Assembly: GCF_052857255.1 (NCBI RefSeq)
Contig: NC_135505.1
Location: 48,917,507 to 48,981,506 of the forward strand
Direction: 5' to 3'
DNA: 64,000 bases
DNA from: Amblyomma americanum
Lineage: Eukaryota > Arthropoda > Arachnida > Ixodida > Ixodidae
Program-made: the position numbers and the translations under genes
The notes under the pieces: generated by a model
Seen by the model: only the letters and a program-made list of their open reading frames with translations
Databases searched by the model: none
Told to the model about the DNA's origin: nothing
In this document: piece by piece, positions 37,990-47,897 of the stretch
Numbering within the stretch: position 1 is the stretch's first letter
How the letters are laid out: the number at the start of each line of letters is the position of its first letter

Positions 37990-39050
37990 CACCGCCACAG
38001 CGCGGCCATTCTCCAACACTCCCATCATAGCCACAACCCGCCGCGGTGGCTCAGTGGTTAGGGCGCTCGACTACTGATCCGGAGTTCCCGGGTTCGAACC
38101 CGACCGCGGCGGCTGCGTTTTTATGGAGGAAAAACGCTAAGGCGCCCGTGTGCTGTGCGATGTGAGTGCACGTTAAAGATCCCCAGGTGGTCGAAATTAT
38201 TCCGGAGCCCTCCACTACGGCACCTCTCTCTTCCTTTCTTCTTTCACTCCCTCCTTTATCCCTTTCCTTACGGCGCGGTTCAGGTGTCCAACGATATATG
38301 AGACAGATACTGCGCCATTTACTTTCCCCCCAAAACCAATTATTATTATTATTATTAACATAGCCACTCTAGAAACTGACGTGACAATATATGCCGCACG
38401 CGAAGCATCTTTATTCACTAAACGCCAGAACACTAACACCAACATCTTTACCGACTCCAGCAAACCCATCCGCAATGTACAACGCAGCCTACGGCTATCT
38501 CACCTACATTATATTCTAGACAAATCCTATAACAGCAATCCGAACACTAAAATCACCCTGCGTTGGATACTTGGCCATGCTGGGGTCAAGAAAATTAGTT
38601 GGTTCACCAACGGGCACAAGAATCAACATCCGGGTGCCTTCGATCCACTGACCAAATCTAACGTCGGTGGAAGACACGACAACATGCGAAGAGCAAATAG
38701 CTGAACACTACCAGGACAACAGGGAAAATTGCACGATTTCAGTCCAACCTTCCCCGTCACTGAACACGGAACAAACACACGTTCTTCGCAAAGTTCTAAC
38801 ATCCTGCTCACTCCTCTAATGCTCTACAACTTCGGATGGCGTGACTCAGCTCACTGTACCACCTGTCCAGAGATCAAGGCAGGAACAGACGGCATTCTCT
38901 AACCACGTAACACTGCCATTACCGCTCCTTATTTCACTTTCACTCGTTCTCCTTCATGAAGTGCTTGACTTCACTCGGGCTCGAAAGATCATCAGGAGGC
39001 TTTGGCGGAACAAGCTCTCCTCTTCAATTGGCCTTAGTGCTTGAGTGCAG
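37990..39050 (+). mobile_element. LINE ORF2 C-terminal remnant with nested SINE
   Basis: An RNase H-bearing LINE: IATLETDVTIYAAREASLF, IFTDSS, then LRWILGHAGV, followed by the C-terminal zinc region (HCTTCPEIKAGTDGIL) and a basic end (ARKIIRRLWRNK). Frames are broken near 38600 and 38700. A Ruka-like SINE (38035-38358) is inserted in the RNase H start. A diverged copy of the C-terminal part lies inverted at 58270-58660. This LINE differs from the one around elements A and B. Confidence 0.7.
38035..38358 (+). mobile_element. Full-length Ruka-like SINE with target duplication
   Basis: tRNA-like head with A box TGGCTCAGTGG and B box GGTTCGAACCC, then the body (GTGCACGTTAAAGATCCCC), pyrimidine-rich middle, GGCGCGGTTCAGGTGTCCAA and an (ATT)n tail. 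A 9-bp target duplication, CATAGCCAC, flanks it at 38026-38034 and 38359-38367. Family name by recollection of the ixodid Ruka SINE; RNA polymerase III promoter boxes are intact. Confidence 0.85.
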
Positions 39051-39222
39051 GTGTCCCGCCGCTGCGCAGCGCCGCGCCTTTCCTCAAAATCCAACTTTCA
39101 ATGTTCAGTTTTCTCTTTCTTCTTTCCCTCCTTCCTTTATTTCTTCCTTTTCGGCGCGGTTGGGTGTCCTCCGATATATGCGAGGCGGTTACTGGGCCAT
39201 TTCCTTTCCTCAAAAACTAAAC
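39051..39222 (+). repeat. LINE 3' tail resembling the SINE tail
   Basis: Directly after the LINE coding end: CGGCGCGGTTGGGTGTCC, CGATATATGCGAGGCGG, GGCCATTTCCTTTCC and CAAAAAC. The Ruka-like SINE ends with matching blocks in the same order, consistent with a shared 3' end recognised by one reverse transcriptase. Confidence 0.6.
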
Positions 39223-39570
39223 ATGCGAGCCGACGGCATTCATAGCGTTCATTGGCGTTGACAAGTTTGCAAAGGCTGTACATTTTCACGAAAGGAAAGG
39301 CTCACAACCAGCTCCGTCGGTCAGTGGAGATCTCAATCTCGCTTTCATGTACGTGGCGTTGGTGTCCAACTGCAAAAACCTGCTTTGGTTGTGTTCCGCA
39401 CACTGGATAGGCAGTGCGCCCTCCCTGCCACCCTGGAAGGTGTCGTGCATTTAATGGTTGGTCGCGAGAGATTGATTACCAAATGAACGCTGCAGCCTAG
39501 CTATTGCTGCAGAGCCGCATGGCAGCCACAACGGTGTCAGCGCTAAAGCATTCAGGCCACATCTCTCTCG

Positions 39571-39888
39571 ACCCGCCGCGGTGGCTCAGTGGTTAGGGCG
39601 CTCGACTACTGATCCGGAGTTCCCGGGTTCGAACCCGACCGCGGCGGCTGCGTTTTTATGGAGGAAAAACGCTAAGGCGCCCGTGTGCTGTGCGATGTGA
39701 GTGCACGTTAAAGATCCCCAGGTGGTCGAAATTATTCCGGAGCCCTCCACTACGGCACCTCTCTCTTCCTTTCTTCTTTCACTCCCTCCTTTACCCTTCC
39801 CTTACGGCGCGGTTCAGGTGTCCAACGACATATGAGACAGATACTGCGCCATTTCCTTTCCCCCAAAAAACCAATTATTATTATTATT
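39571..39888 (+). mobile_element. Full-length Ruka-like SINE, copy 2
   Basis: Nearly identical to 38035-38358 through head and body, with the same A and B boxes. Likely target duplication ATCTCTCTC at 39561-39569 and 39889-39897, though the 3' side runs into a CT repeat. The high similarity to copy 1 suggests recent activity. Confidence 0.85.
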
Positions 39889-40124
39889 ATCTCTCTCTCT
39901 CTCACCACCGCCACATGTATCAAAGCACGAATGAGGCGTCCGCATATCCAGGGGGCCAGTTATGCGCCCTTCCTTTGCTCAAAGTTTATTATTATTATTG
40001 CTCAAAGCCATCGCCTCCTAGAAGATTGTCAACGCCAACGCCAATGAACACAGTGAACGCCGACATCTTTCGCTTTGTACATCCTGGATTAGCTGAGCAA
40101 ATGCACATTAATTTTTTAATCTTA

Positions 40125-40640
40125 CTGATGAGCAAAACGCAAAGGCGCCTGTGTGCTGTGCGATGTCAGTGCACGTTAAAGATCCCCAGGTGGTCGAAAT
40201 TATTCCGGAGCCCTGTAGTACGGCACCTCTTTCTTCCTTTCTTCTTTCACTCCCTCCTTTATCCCTTCCTTTACGGTGCGGTTCAGGTGTCCAACGATAG
40301 GAAACATACGGCGCGATTTCCTGTTCCCAGAAATATATTGTAATTATTATATAATCTTACTGATCCGGTGTTCCCGGGTTTGAACCCGACCGCGGTGGCT
40401 GCGTTTTCATGGAGGCAAAATGCTGAGCCGCTCGTGTGCTGTGCGATGTCAGTGCACGTTATAGATCCCCAAGTGGTCGAAATTATTCCGGAGCCCTCCA
40501 CTACGGCACCTCTTCCTTCCTTTCTTCTTTCACTCCCTTCTTTATCCCTTCTCTCACGGCGCGTTTCAGGTGTCTAACGATATATGAGACAAATACTGCG
40601 CCATCTCGTTTCCCCCAAAACCAATTATTAATATTAATAT
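40125..40640 (+). repeat. Two partial Ruka-like SINEs
   Basis: 40125-40345 lacks the tRNA head and starts just before GTGTGCTGTGCGATGTC. About 40358-40640 keeps the B-box side of the head (GGGTTTGAACCC) and ends in an (ATTAAT)-type tail. Both have the standard body. Confidence 0.75.
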
Positions 40641-40654
40641 TATTTATTTCAAAC

Positions 40655-41605
40655 ACATAAGGCGCTCGTGTGCTGTGCGATCTCAGTGCATGCTAATAAT
40701 CCTCAGGTGTTCGTAATTATTCCGGTGCTCTCCACTGCGGCGCCTCTTTCGCTCTTCCACCTTTCTCACTCCTCCCAAGGCGCTGTTGAGCTGTCCACTG
40801 CAAAGTGAGACAGTAATTAAGCTACTTACTTTCCTCAAAACCTGTATGTATTTCCGCGCGCACACGCGTGCCCAGTATATTTCTACGGCGATAACGGCTA
40901 TCACCGTAAAAGGTACCCGACATTGTCATATTCCTCAGACAAAAAGTGTGTTTACTAAATGCATATCTACGCCTAGCGGCGTTTTAATCAATTTAAGGAG
41001 TCATGTGTGTTAGAAGCACGGTGTTTATTATAGTCTCATTTTTTTTTCACATCAGTCTTTCGCTGCGACTATATAAGGAAGAGCGCACAATATTCGACGT
41101 TGGTTTAATTCCATGAAGCTTAATCTCGGGAGACTCAGATACCTTCAATATCCTGCCTTTTATAGTTACCAGGTATATGAAATCAAAGCTCGGGAATTCT
41201 TTATTCATAGATAGAACGAAAAGTTATACTACGCGTCACTATTTCAAGTATGCAGCGCCATGGCTCTGCAGAAATCACTGCGCACAATTTTCTTTACTTT
41301 ATCCATGCAGCCGTATGGCTCTTACTTCGTATATTTTATGAATACTTCTTTCTCTTTTACTTGTGAACTGCTACTCGGCATTCCATCAGCCCAAGGAAGA
41401 AACACTCCCTGAGAGCTCTAAATGCTTTCAGGAAGATGCTTGTGCCTAAAACTCTTGCTCCGCAGAGGAAAATGCGTAGAAGTAGGAAGGGAGATGCTTT
41501 TTGGCGCACTTGATCCAGTCGTGTATTCTCACGCGAAAGGGGCGACGGGGAATTTCAGTGCTTTGCCATCCCATGCAGCGATTCACCCGAGATAACACAA
41601 AAGGC
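40655..41605 (+). repeat. Inverted-repeat block, left copy
   Basis: A variant SINE body (40655-40840) fused to about 760 bp of non-SINE sequence. The whole block recurs in reverse orientation at 55575-56545 with the same internal junction (TTTC-TCAAAA then GTATGTATTTCCGCGCGC). The part 40840-41040 looks over 90% identical by eye. It contains TATATAAG near 41071. No protein is recognised. Confidence 0.75.
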
Positions 41606-41798
41606 ACGATGGCGGAAACCCTCGGTTTCCTGTTGATCAACGGAGCGCGGAAGTTATTTGAGCAATTTCTAGTTGGCGTGGAGCAAGAAAATCGCAAGGA
41701 AATGGAAAATGTAATCACGGAACGACTGAAATATTAGAGCACAAGCAAAAAAAGAAAACATGTTGCTTGATGCAAAGCAAATGCTTTCTACTTAATAG
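41606..41798. other. No recognisable feature
   Basis: Unassigned sequence between the inverted-repeat block and the palindrome. A short frame here has no known match. Confidence 0.3.
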
Positions 41799-42134
41799 TT
41801 TTCTCCTCAATCTTTTTATTTACTGCGCACATTACGTTGCATAAATGCCTCAGGAAGTGGCCAAAGGCAGTAAACCATCTGAATATATATATATTCAGAT
41901 ATATAAAGGAAACAAGCAGTCACCGAAAACCCAGGTGCATAGGTGAAATTTTTCTATTTTTTTAATTTCTGGTGCCAATCAATTGCCTTTAAAGAAAATT
42001 ATTTATAAACCAGCAGAAAAAACAACCATGCCGCCGGTGGAATATATATATATTCAGATGGTTTACTGCCTTTAGCCACTTCCTGAGGCATTTATGCAAC
42101 GTAATGTGCGCAGTAAATAAAAAGAAAAGGAGAA

Positions 42135-42140
<6 letters not shown>
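41799..42140. repeat. Long imperfect palindrome
   Basis: Arms about 41799-41898 and 42039-42140 are inverted copies of about 100 bp (for example CCTCAGGAAGTGGCCAAAGG and its complement). They enclose a 140-bp spacer with a piece of the tRNA-derived repeat seen at 24.2-24.8 kb (AAGCAGTCACCGAA). Both arms contain ATATATAT, and the right arm runs into the AT microsatellite. Confidence 0.75.

Positions 42141-42229
<89 letters not shown>
42138..42229. repeat. (AT)n microsatellite, left of element C
   Basis: About 92 bp of AT repeats. The same type of repeat resumes at 47660, so element C interrupts one AT tract. Confidence 0.95.
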
Positions 42230-42233
<4 letters not shown>

Positions 42234-42391
42234 GGCGCGTGGAGCGCGCCGACGATGAAGACGAAGTGTGCGTGTGCCGGTGGAAAAAAAGAAGAAGTGT
42301 GTGTGTGGTTCGGACAGCCATCTTGTGAGTTCCCTGCTGTGCGCTGGACTTCGCTGAGACCGTGATCTGTGCCGGTCCTGTCTTCGTTACA
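42230..42391 (+). repeat. 5' LTR of element C
   Basis: From TAATGGCGCG to TCGTTACA, about 162 bp. It matches 47491-47659 apart from a 6-bp gap after GCGTGG and a few changes. Confidence 0.85.
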
Positions 42392-42395
42392 TTTT

Positions 42396-42411
42396 TGGTG
42401 GAGGTGCGGGG
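42396..42411 (+). other. Primer binding site of element C
   Basis: TGGTGGAGGTGCGGGG, 4 nt after the LTR. It best resembles the complement of a tRNA-Ala 3' end, with mismatches; the tRNA assignment is uncertain. Confidence 0.55.
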
Positions 42412-42446
42412 TACTTTCCAACATCTACTTGCCCCGAAGGCTCTCT

Positions 42447-43811
42447 ATGAACACGGATTTGACTCCTATTCATCGCAGTACGAGCCGCCGAATCCAAGGT
42501 CAGTCACCAGAGTACGGTCCGTTATCCGCTAGGACCAGGGCTCCAGCTGCGACGCGCAGGACTGACGCGGCACCTATGGCTAGCAACGGAGACGCGGCAG
42601 CTATGGCTGACAACGGGAACTCAGCTGCTCATTTCCTGGTCCTCCAGGCGCGAACGCCGCCGACCTTCCATGGCGAAGTGTTTGAGGACGCGGAGGACTG
42701 GCTTGACCAGTTCGAGCGCGTTGCCAGGTACAACGGCTGGGATGCGGAGCGGAAGCTGCACAATATTTACTTCGCTCTTGACGACTCGGCGCGGACGTGG
42801 TACGAGAACCACGAGACAACGTTTCCTTCTTGGGAACGGTTCCGTAGCCTGTTGCTGGCGACCTACGTCAACACCGACCGTCGGGAACGAGCTGAGTCGG
42901 CGCTACAGTCAAGGAACCAGCGACCCAATGAGAGCGTCGCAATGTATTATGAGGACATGACACGACTGTTCAGAAGGGCGGATCCAAACATGGCCGAGGA
43001 CAAGAAAGTGCGCCACCTGATGCGCGGGAATAAAGAAGAACTGTTTGCTGGGCTTGTGCGAAACCCACCTAACACCACTTCGGAGTTTCTATCGGAGGCC
43101 ACTACCGTCGAAAAGACCCTGCAACAACGCGCCCGCTATTACAATCGCGCCGTGAACACCGTATCAACTGCCGACTCTGCGCCAGCCTCCAGCGACTCCG
43201 CTGACACCCTTCGGGAGCTGGTTCGATCTATCGTCAAAGAAGAGCTGCACAAAATGCGCCTCTCTGCCCAGTCGCAGCCGCAGTGCCCATCGTTAGCACA
43301 AATTATCCGAGAGGAAGTGCAGCAGGTGGTCCCTGAACCTGTTGCCCCTGCTGCCCTTACACCGATGCCCCCGCGCCAGACGTACGCGTCGGTACTCCGA
43401 CAGAACTGCGACCTCGCCCCTTGGAGCACAAGCCCATCTGCATCTGCTTTCCAGCCGCGGCCCCCGCCTGTCCCTGTGTTGCCCGAGGCCAGACTGCGGA
43501 AGACGGACGTGTGGCGGGCACCTGACCAGCGGCCCCTTTGCTACCACTGCGGTGAGGCTGGCCATATCTTGCGGTGGTGCCCTTATCGTCGAGCTGGAAT
43601 TCGCGGATTTCATCCGCGAGTCCCCTGTCCGCCCAATGGCGAACGGCCCCGCGAAATTGAGGAGCACCTGTCAGCGCGCCGGGATCACACTCACACTGAT
43701 TTCCCTCGCCCTGACTACCGCCCACCAACCTCTACCCGCTATCGTTCGCCGAGTCCCCGTCCTTCGACAAGCTGTTTCAGCCGCTCACCGAGTCCTCGCC
43801 GGGGAAACTAG
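42447..43811 (+). CDS. gag: Gag polyprotein of element C
   Basis: 454 aa from ATG 42447, the first ATG of this frame after the primer site. The capsid region has the retrotransposon-gag signature: AEDWLDQFERVARYNGW, ARTWYENHE and YYEDMTRLFRRADP (roughly residues 75-205). A Pro-rich linker follows, then a CCHC knuckle, CYHCGEAGHILRWC (near 43540-43580), and an Arg/Ser/Pro-rich basic tail (SPSPR repeats) likely to bind RNA. The frame is intact and ends at TAG 43809-43811, immediately after the slippery heptamer GGGAAAC. Codon use is GC-rich, unlike the AT-rich flanks. Confidence 0.92.
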   Translation: MNTDLTPIHRSTSRRIQGQSPEYGPLSARTRAPAATRRTDAAPMASNGDAAAMADNGNSAAHFLVLQARTPPTFHGEVFEDAEDWLDQFERVARYNGWDAERKLHNIYFALDDSARTWYENHETTFPSWERFRSLLLATYVNTDRRERAESALQSRNQRPNESVAMYYEDMTRLFRRADPNMAEDKKVRHLMRGNKEELFAGLVRNPPNTTSEFLSEATTVEKTLQQRARYYNRAVNTVSTADSAPASSDSADTLRELVRSIVKEELHKMRLSAQSQPQCPSLAQIIREEVQQVVPEPVAPAALTPMPPRQTYASVLRQNCDLAPWSTSPSASAFQPRPPPVPVLPEARLRKTDVWRAPDQRPLCYHCGEAGHILRWCPYRRAGIRGFHPRVPCPPNGERPREIEEHLSARRDHTHTDFPRPDYRPPTSTRYRSPSPRPSTSCFSRSPSPRRGN

Positions 43812-43840
43812 ACCCAGCGGCCTGCGGAGGTAAGGCCGCT
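43802..43840 (+). promoter_or_regulatory. Programmed -1 frameshift signal, gag to pol (C)
   Basis: GGGAAAC (43802-43808) is phased G-GGA-AAC in the gag frame, directly before the TAG. After a 7-nt spacer there is a perfect 8-bp stem: AGCGGCCT (43816-43823) with AGGCCGCT (43833-43840) and a 9-nt loop. The -1 frame is open from here through protease. GGGAAAC is an established slippery heptamer in some retroviruses. Confidence 0.85.
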
Positions 43841-46800
43841 GACGAGCGAACAGCCGAACATCCTCCATCGCGTTCCCGACCAGACGACGGCTATCAAACG
43901 AGGACACGTGACGATCACAAAGGATGTGCAGCTTCGGACTTACCAGTCGATATCGACGATTTAGCAGTTACGGCATTGGTTGATACGGGAGCGGACTATT
44001 CGGTTATGAGCAACGAGCTAGCAAAAGAACTGAGGAAAGCTTTAACCGCGTGGACTGGGCCTCAGATTCGCACAGCTGGTGGGCACCTAATTACCCCTGT
44101 TGGCCGGTGTACGGGGAGAGTTACAATCGACGGATTTGTTTACGTTTGTGACTTTGTTGTCCTACCTCACTGTTCGCGCGATGTCATTCTCGGCCTGGAC
44201 TTTTTACAAGCTAACGGCGCCGTTATCAATTTAAAAGAGCCGCGCGTGACGTTTTCGCCGACGCAAGCAATTGAAATAGCCGACCCAGACGACTCCAGGA
44301 TACCCGCCCTGCGTATTGCTGCTGATGACGTGACGGTGCCTCCGCGGTGCAGCATGATGGTCCCCGTGCAAAGTGACTCGCCCGGTGATCGAGACGTTAT
44401 GGCAGAGAGAAACGTCAGCCTTCTACTCGAGAAAGGAATCTGCGCTGCAAGAGGGCTTGTTCGCTTACGGGATCGCTCTGCGACACTCTTGATCACCAAC
44501 TTCGGAACAGAGTTCCAGCCTATTGCGAAAGGAACGGCCGTCGCATACGTTACCGACTTCGTTGAGCCCGCAGAAATATGTGCTCTGGAGCTACCGTCGC
44601 CGGACGGACGCGATGCAGCAGCCGTTCTGTCTACCGTGGACATTAATCCCGGCTTGTCGGTGGGTCAGAAGCAGCGCTTGTTAGAGCTCCTTCACGATTT
44701 CGCAGAGTTCTTCGCCACGACATCAAAGGTAGGGCGCACCCCGGTAGCCAAACACCGCATCATCGTCAACGAGGAGACTAGCCCCATATCCCAACACCCG
44801 TACAGAGTGTCGCCGGTGGAACGGGAGGCTATACGATCCCAAGTACAAGAAATGCTTGCAGACGACGTAGTCCAGCCGTCCACGAGCCCCTGGGCTTCGC
44901 CTGTGGTATTGGTGAAGAAAAAAGATAACACCTTGCGATTCTGCGTCGATTATCGGAAGTTGAATCGTGTCACGAAACGTGACGTTTACCCCCTTCCACG
45001 TATCGACGACGCCTTGGATCGACTGCGTGACGCTAAATATTTTTCTTCACTCGACCTTAAGAATGGCTACTGGCAGATCGAAGTGGACGAAAGGGACAGA
45101 GAGAAGACAGCGTTCGTGACACCTGACGGCCTTTATGAATTCAAAGTGCTACCCTTTGGACTGTTCTGCGCCAGCAACCTTCCAACGCATGACGGACACC
45201 GTTCTTTCTGGGCTGAAATGGCAGACATGCCTAGTGTACCTTGATGATGTTGTCATTTTTGCTCCTAGCTGCGAGGAACACCTCAACCGGCTGCGAATGG
45301 TGTTACAGGCGCTCCGTTCGGCAAAGTTGACGATAAAGCCACAAAAGTGTCACTTTGGTTTCGAAGAGCTCAGTTTTCTTGGTCACGTGATAAGCGCTGA
45401 CGGAGTCCGTCCTGACCCGGAGAAGACTGCCGCTGTGGCACAGTTCTCGCGCCCAACCGACAAAAAGTCCGTTCGTAGGTTTCTGGGCCTCTGTGCCTAT
45501 TACAGACGTTTCGTTGAAAACTTTTCCACAATTGCCGAGCCCCTTACAATGCTTACTAGAGACAATGTATCTTTTGTGATGCATGATGATCAGGAATCTG
45601 CCTTCAACGAGCTACGCAGCCGCCTACAAACTGTCCCAATACTCGCCCATTTTGATGAACGAGCTGCCACTGAAATTCATACTGACGCCAGCAATGTTGG
45701 TCTCGGCGCTATCCTCGTTCAGTGGCAGGATGGCAACGAGAAAGTCATAGCGTACGCCAGCCGCTCCCTCTCGAAAGCAGAGGCAAACTACACTACCACA
45801 GAGAAGGAATGCCTTGCGGTAGTGTGGGCGATTAGCAAGTTCCGACCATATCTCTATGGTCGCCCGTTTCGAGCTGTCAGTGACCATCATTCGTTATGCT
45901 GGCTAGCCAATCTCAAAGACCCTTCGGGACGGCTTGCGAGATGGAGCCTTCGCCTCCAGGAATACGACATCACGGCAGTGTACAAGTCCGGCCGTAAGCA
46001 CAATGACGCCGATTGTTTGTCACGTGCACCTGCCGACGTTGCTCCGGCCGAAACGGAGGACGACTTCCCGTTTTTTGCTCTCGTCACGTCGTCCGATATG
46101 GCCCGGCGTCAACGGGCTGACTCAGAGTTGCGTCCGCTCATCGAGCATCTGGAGGGCCTTAACGTCGCTGTTCCGCGGCTTTTCGTTCGAGGTTTGGGTT
46201 CCTACAGTCTCCGAGATGGCGTCCTTTACAAGAGGAACTTCGCCCATAACACGGAAACCTTTCTTCTGGTTGTGCCATCCGAACTCCGTCCAGAAATCTT
46301 GCACGCCTGCCACGACGAGCCATCGGCTGGCCATTTGGGTGTTACGCGGACGTATGCCCGCATTCGTGCGAAGTATTACTGGCCAAAGTTGCTCTCATCA
46401 GTCCAGCAATATGTGAGGACCTGCCGTGACTGCCAGCGACGAAAGACACCACCAGTTAAACCCGCAGGGCTTCTCCAGCCCATCTCACCGCCTACAACAC
46501 CTTTCCAACAAGTGGGCATGGACTTGCTGGGTCCATTCCCATTGTCTTCCTCTGGGAACAAATGGATTGCTGTGGTGACGGACTACTTAACGCGGTACGC
46601 CGAGACACAGGCGCTCCCCCACGCTAGTGCTGCAGAAGTGGCTCAGTTTTTTATGACATCAATCGTCTTGCGTCACGGTGCGCCATCAGTCGTCATCACG
46701 GACCGTGGAACCGCCTTTACGGCGGCATTAATGCAATCTCTCTTCGAACTCACCCACACCAGTCACCGGAAGACAACAGCCTATCATCCCCAAACAAACG

Positions 46801-47390
46801 GCTTGACTGAACGCCTCAACCGGACGCTTGCAGATATGCTTGCTATGTATGTCGACGTTGAGCATCGTACGTGGGACGAAGTTCTTCCTTATGCAACCTT
46901 CGCCTACAATACGGCAGAACAGGAGACTACCCGTCTTACACCTTTCCAGCTGGTCTACGGACGGTGTGTCACTACCATGCTGGATGCTATGCTACCCGCT
47001 GCTCACAACGATGGAGACATCGGCCCCTACGCTGACGTTGACACATTCGTCCAGCGGGCTGAAGAAGCCCGCCAACTCGCAATGTGCCAGATTCGACATC
47101 AACAACTCGACGCTGGTCGCTACAACCTCCGACACCGATGCGTTCGGTACGAGCCCGGCGACTCTGTATGGGTATGGACACCTGTGCGCCGCCGCAGACT
47201 CTCCGAAAAGCTCCTCCGACGCTACTTCGGTCCGTACGAGGTGGTTCGTCGTATAAGTGATGTCACATACGAAGTTTTTCCGCGGGACACGACCTCCTCA
47301 CCACGTCGGCGCCATCCGACCGAGACTGTCCACGTGGTGCGCATGAAGCCCTACCATGACAGGCTGCAACCCGCCGCTTTACCAGCTTAA
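43808..47390 (+). pseudogene. pol: Pol polyprotein of element C, one 2-nt deletion
   Basis: Protease has LVDTGADYSV near 43976. Reverse transcriptase begins around 44740 with ASPVVLVKKKDN and FCVDYRKLNRVT; the catalytic YLDD motif lies near 45240. RNase H has IHTDASNVGLGAIL (near 45680) and TEKECLAVVW. Integrase has H-x3-H (HDEPSAGH) and C-x2-C (CRDCQ) near 46300-46440, and an intact DDE core: GMDLLGPF, ITDRGTAF and NGLTERLNR. A C-terminal RRYFGPYEVVRRI module ends at TAA 47388-47390. A net loss of 2 nt at about 45161-45166, in the conserved G-L-C-x-A-P-A-T-F segment, splits the frame into 43808-45244 and about 45135-47390. Everything else is intact, so the copy was probably active recently. 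Confidence 0.92.
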
Positions 47391-47478
47391 CAGCTCTCTG
47401 TATATTTTCTGCCGTCCGCCGTCTATACCGAACATTACCTTTGCTGTCCGTGTTCGTTTCCGGCGTCGGGCCGCCGCC

Positions 47479-47490
47479 TTGATGGAGGGG
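47479..47490 (+). other. Polypurine tract of element C
   Basis: TTGATGGAGGGG directly before the 3' LTR; the likely plus-strand primer. Confidence 0.65.

Positions 47491-47897
<407 letters not shown>

Noticed and set aside
38035..38110. Functional tRNA gene
   Set aside because: A and B boxes are present but the sequence continues into the SINE body and recurs in many copies; it is a SINE head.
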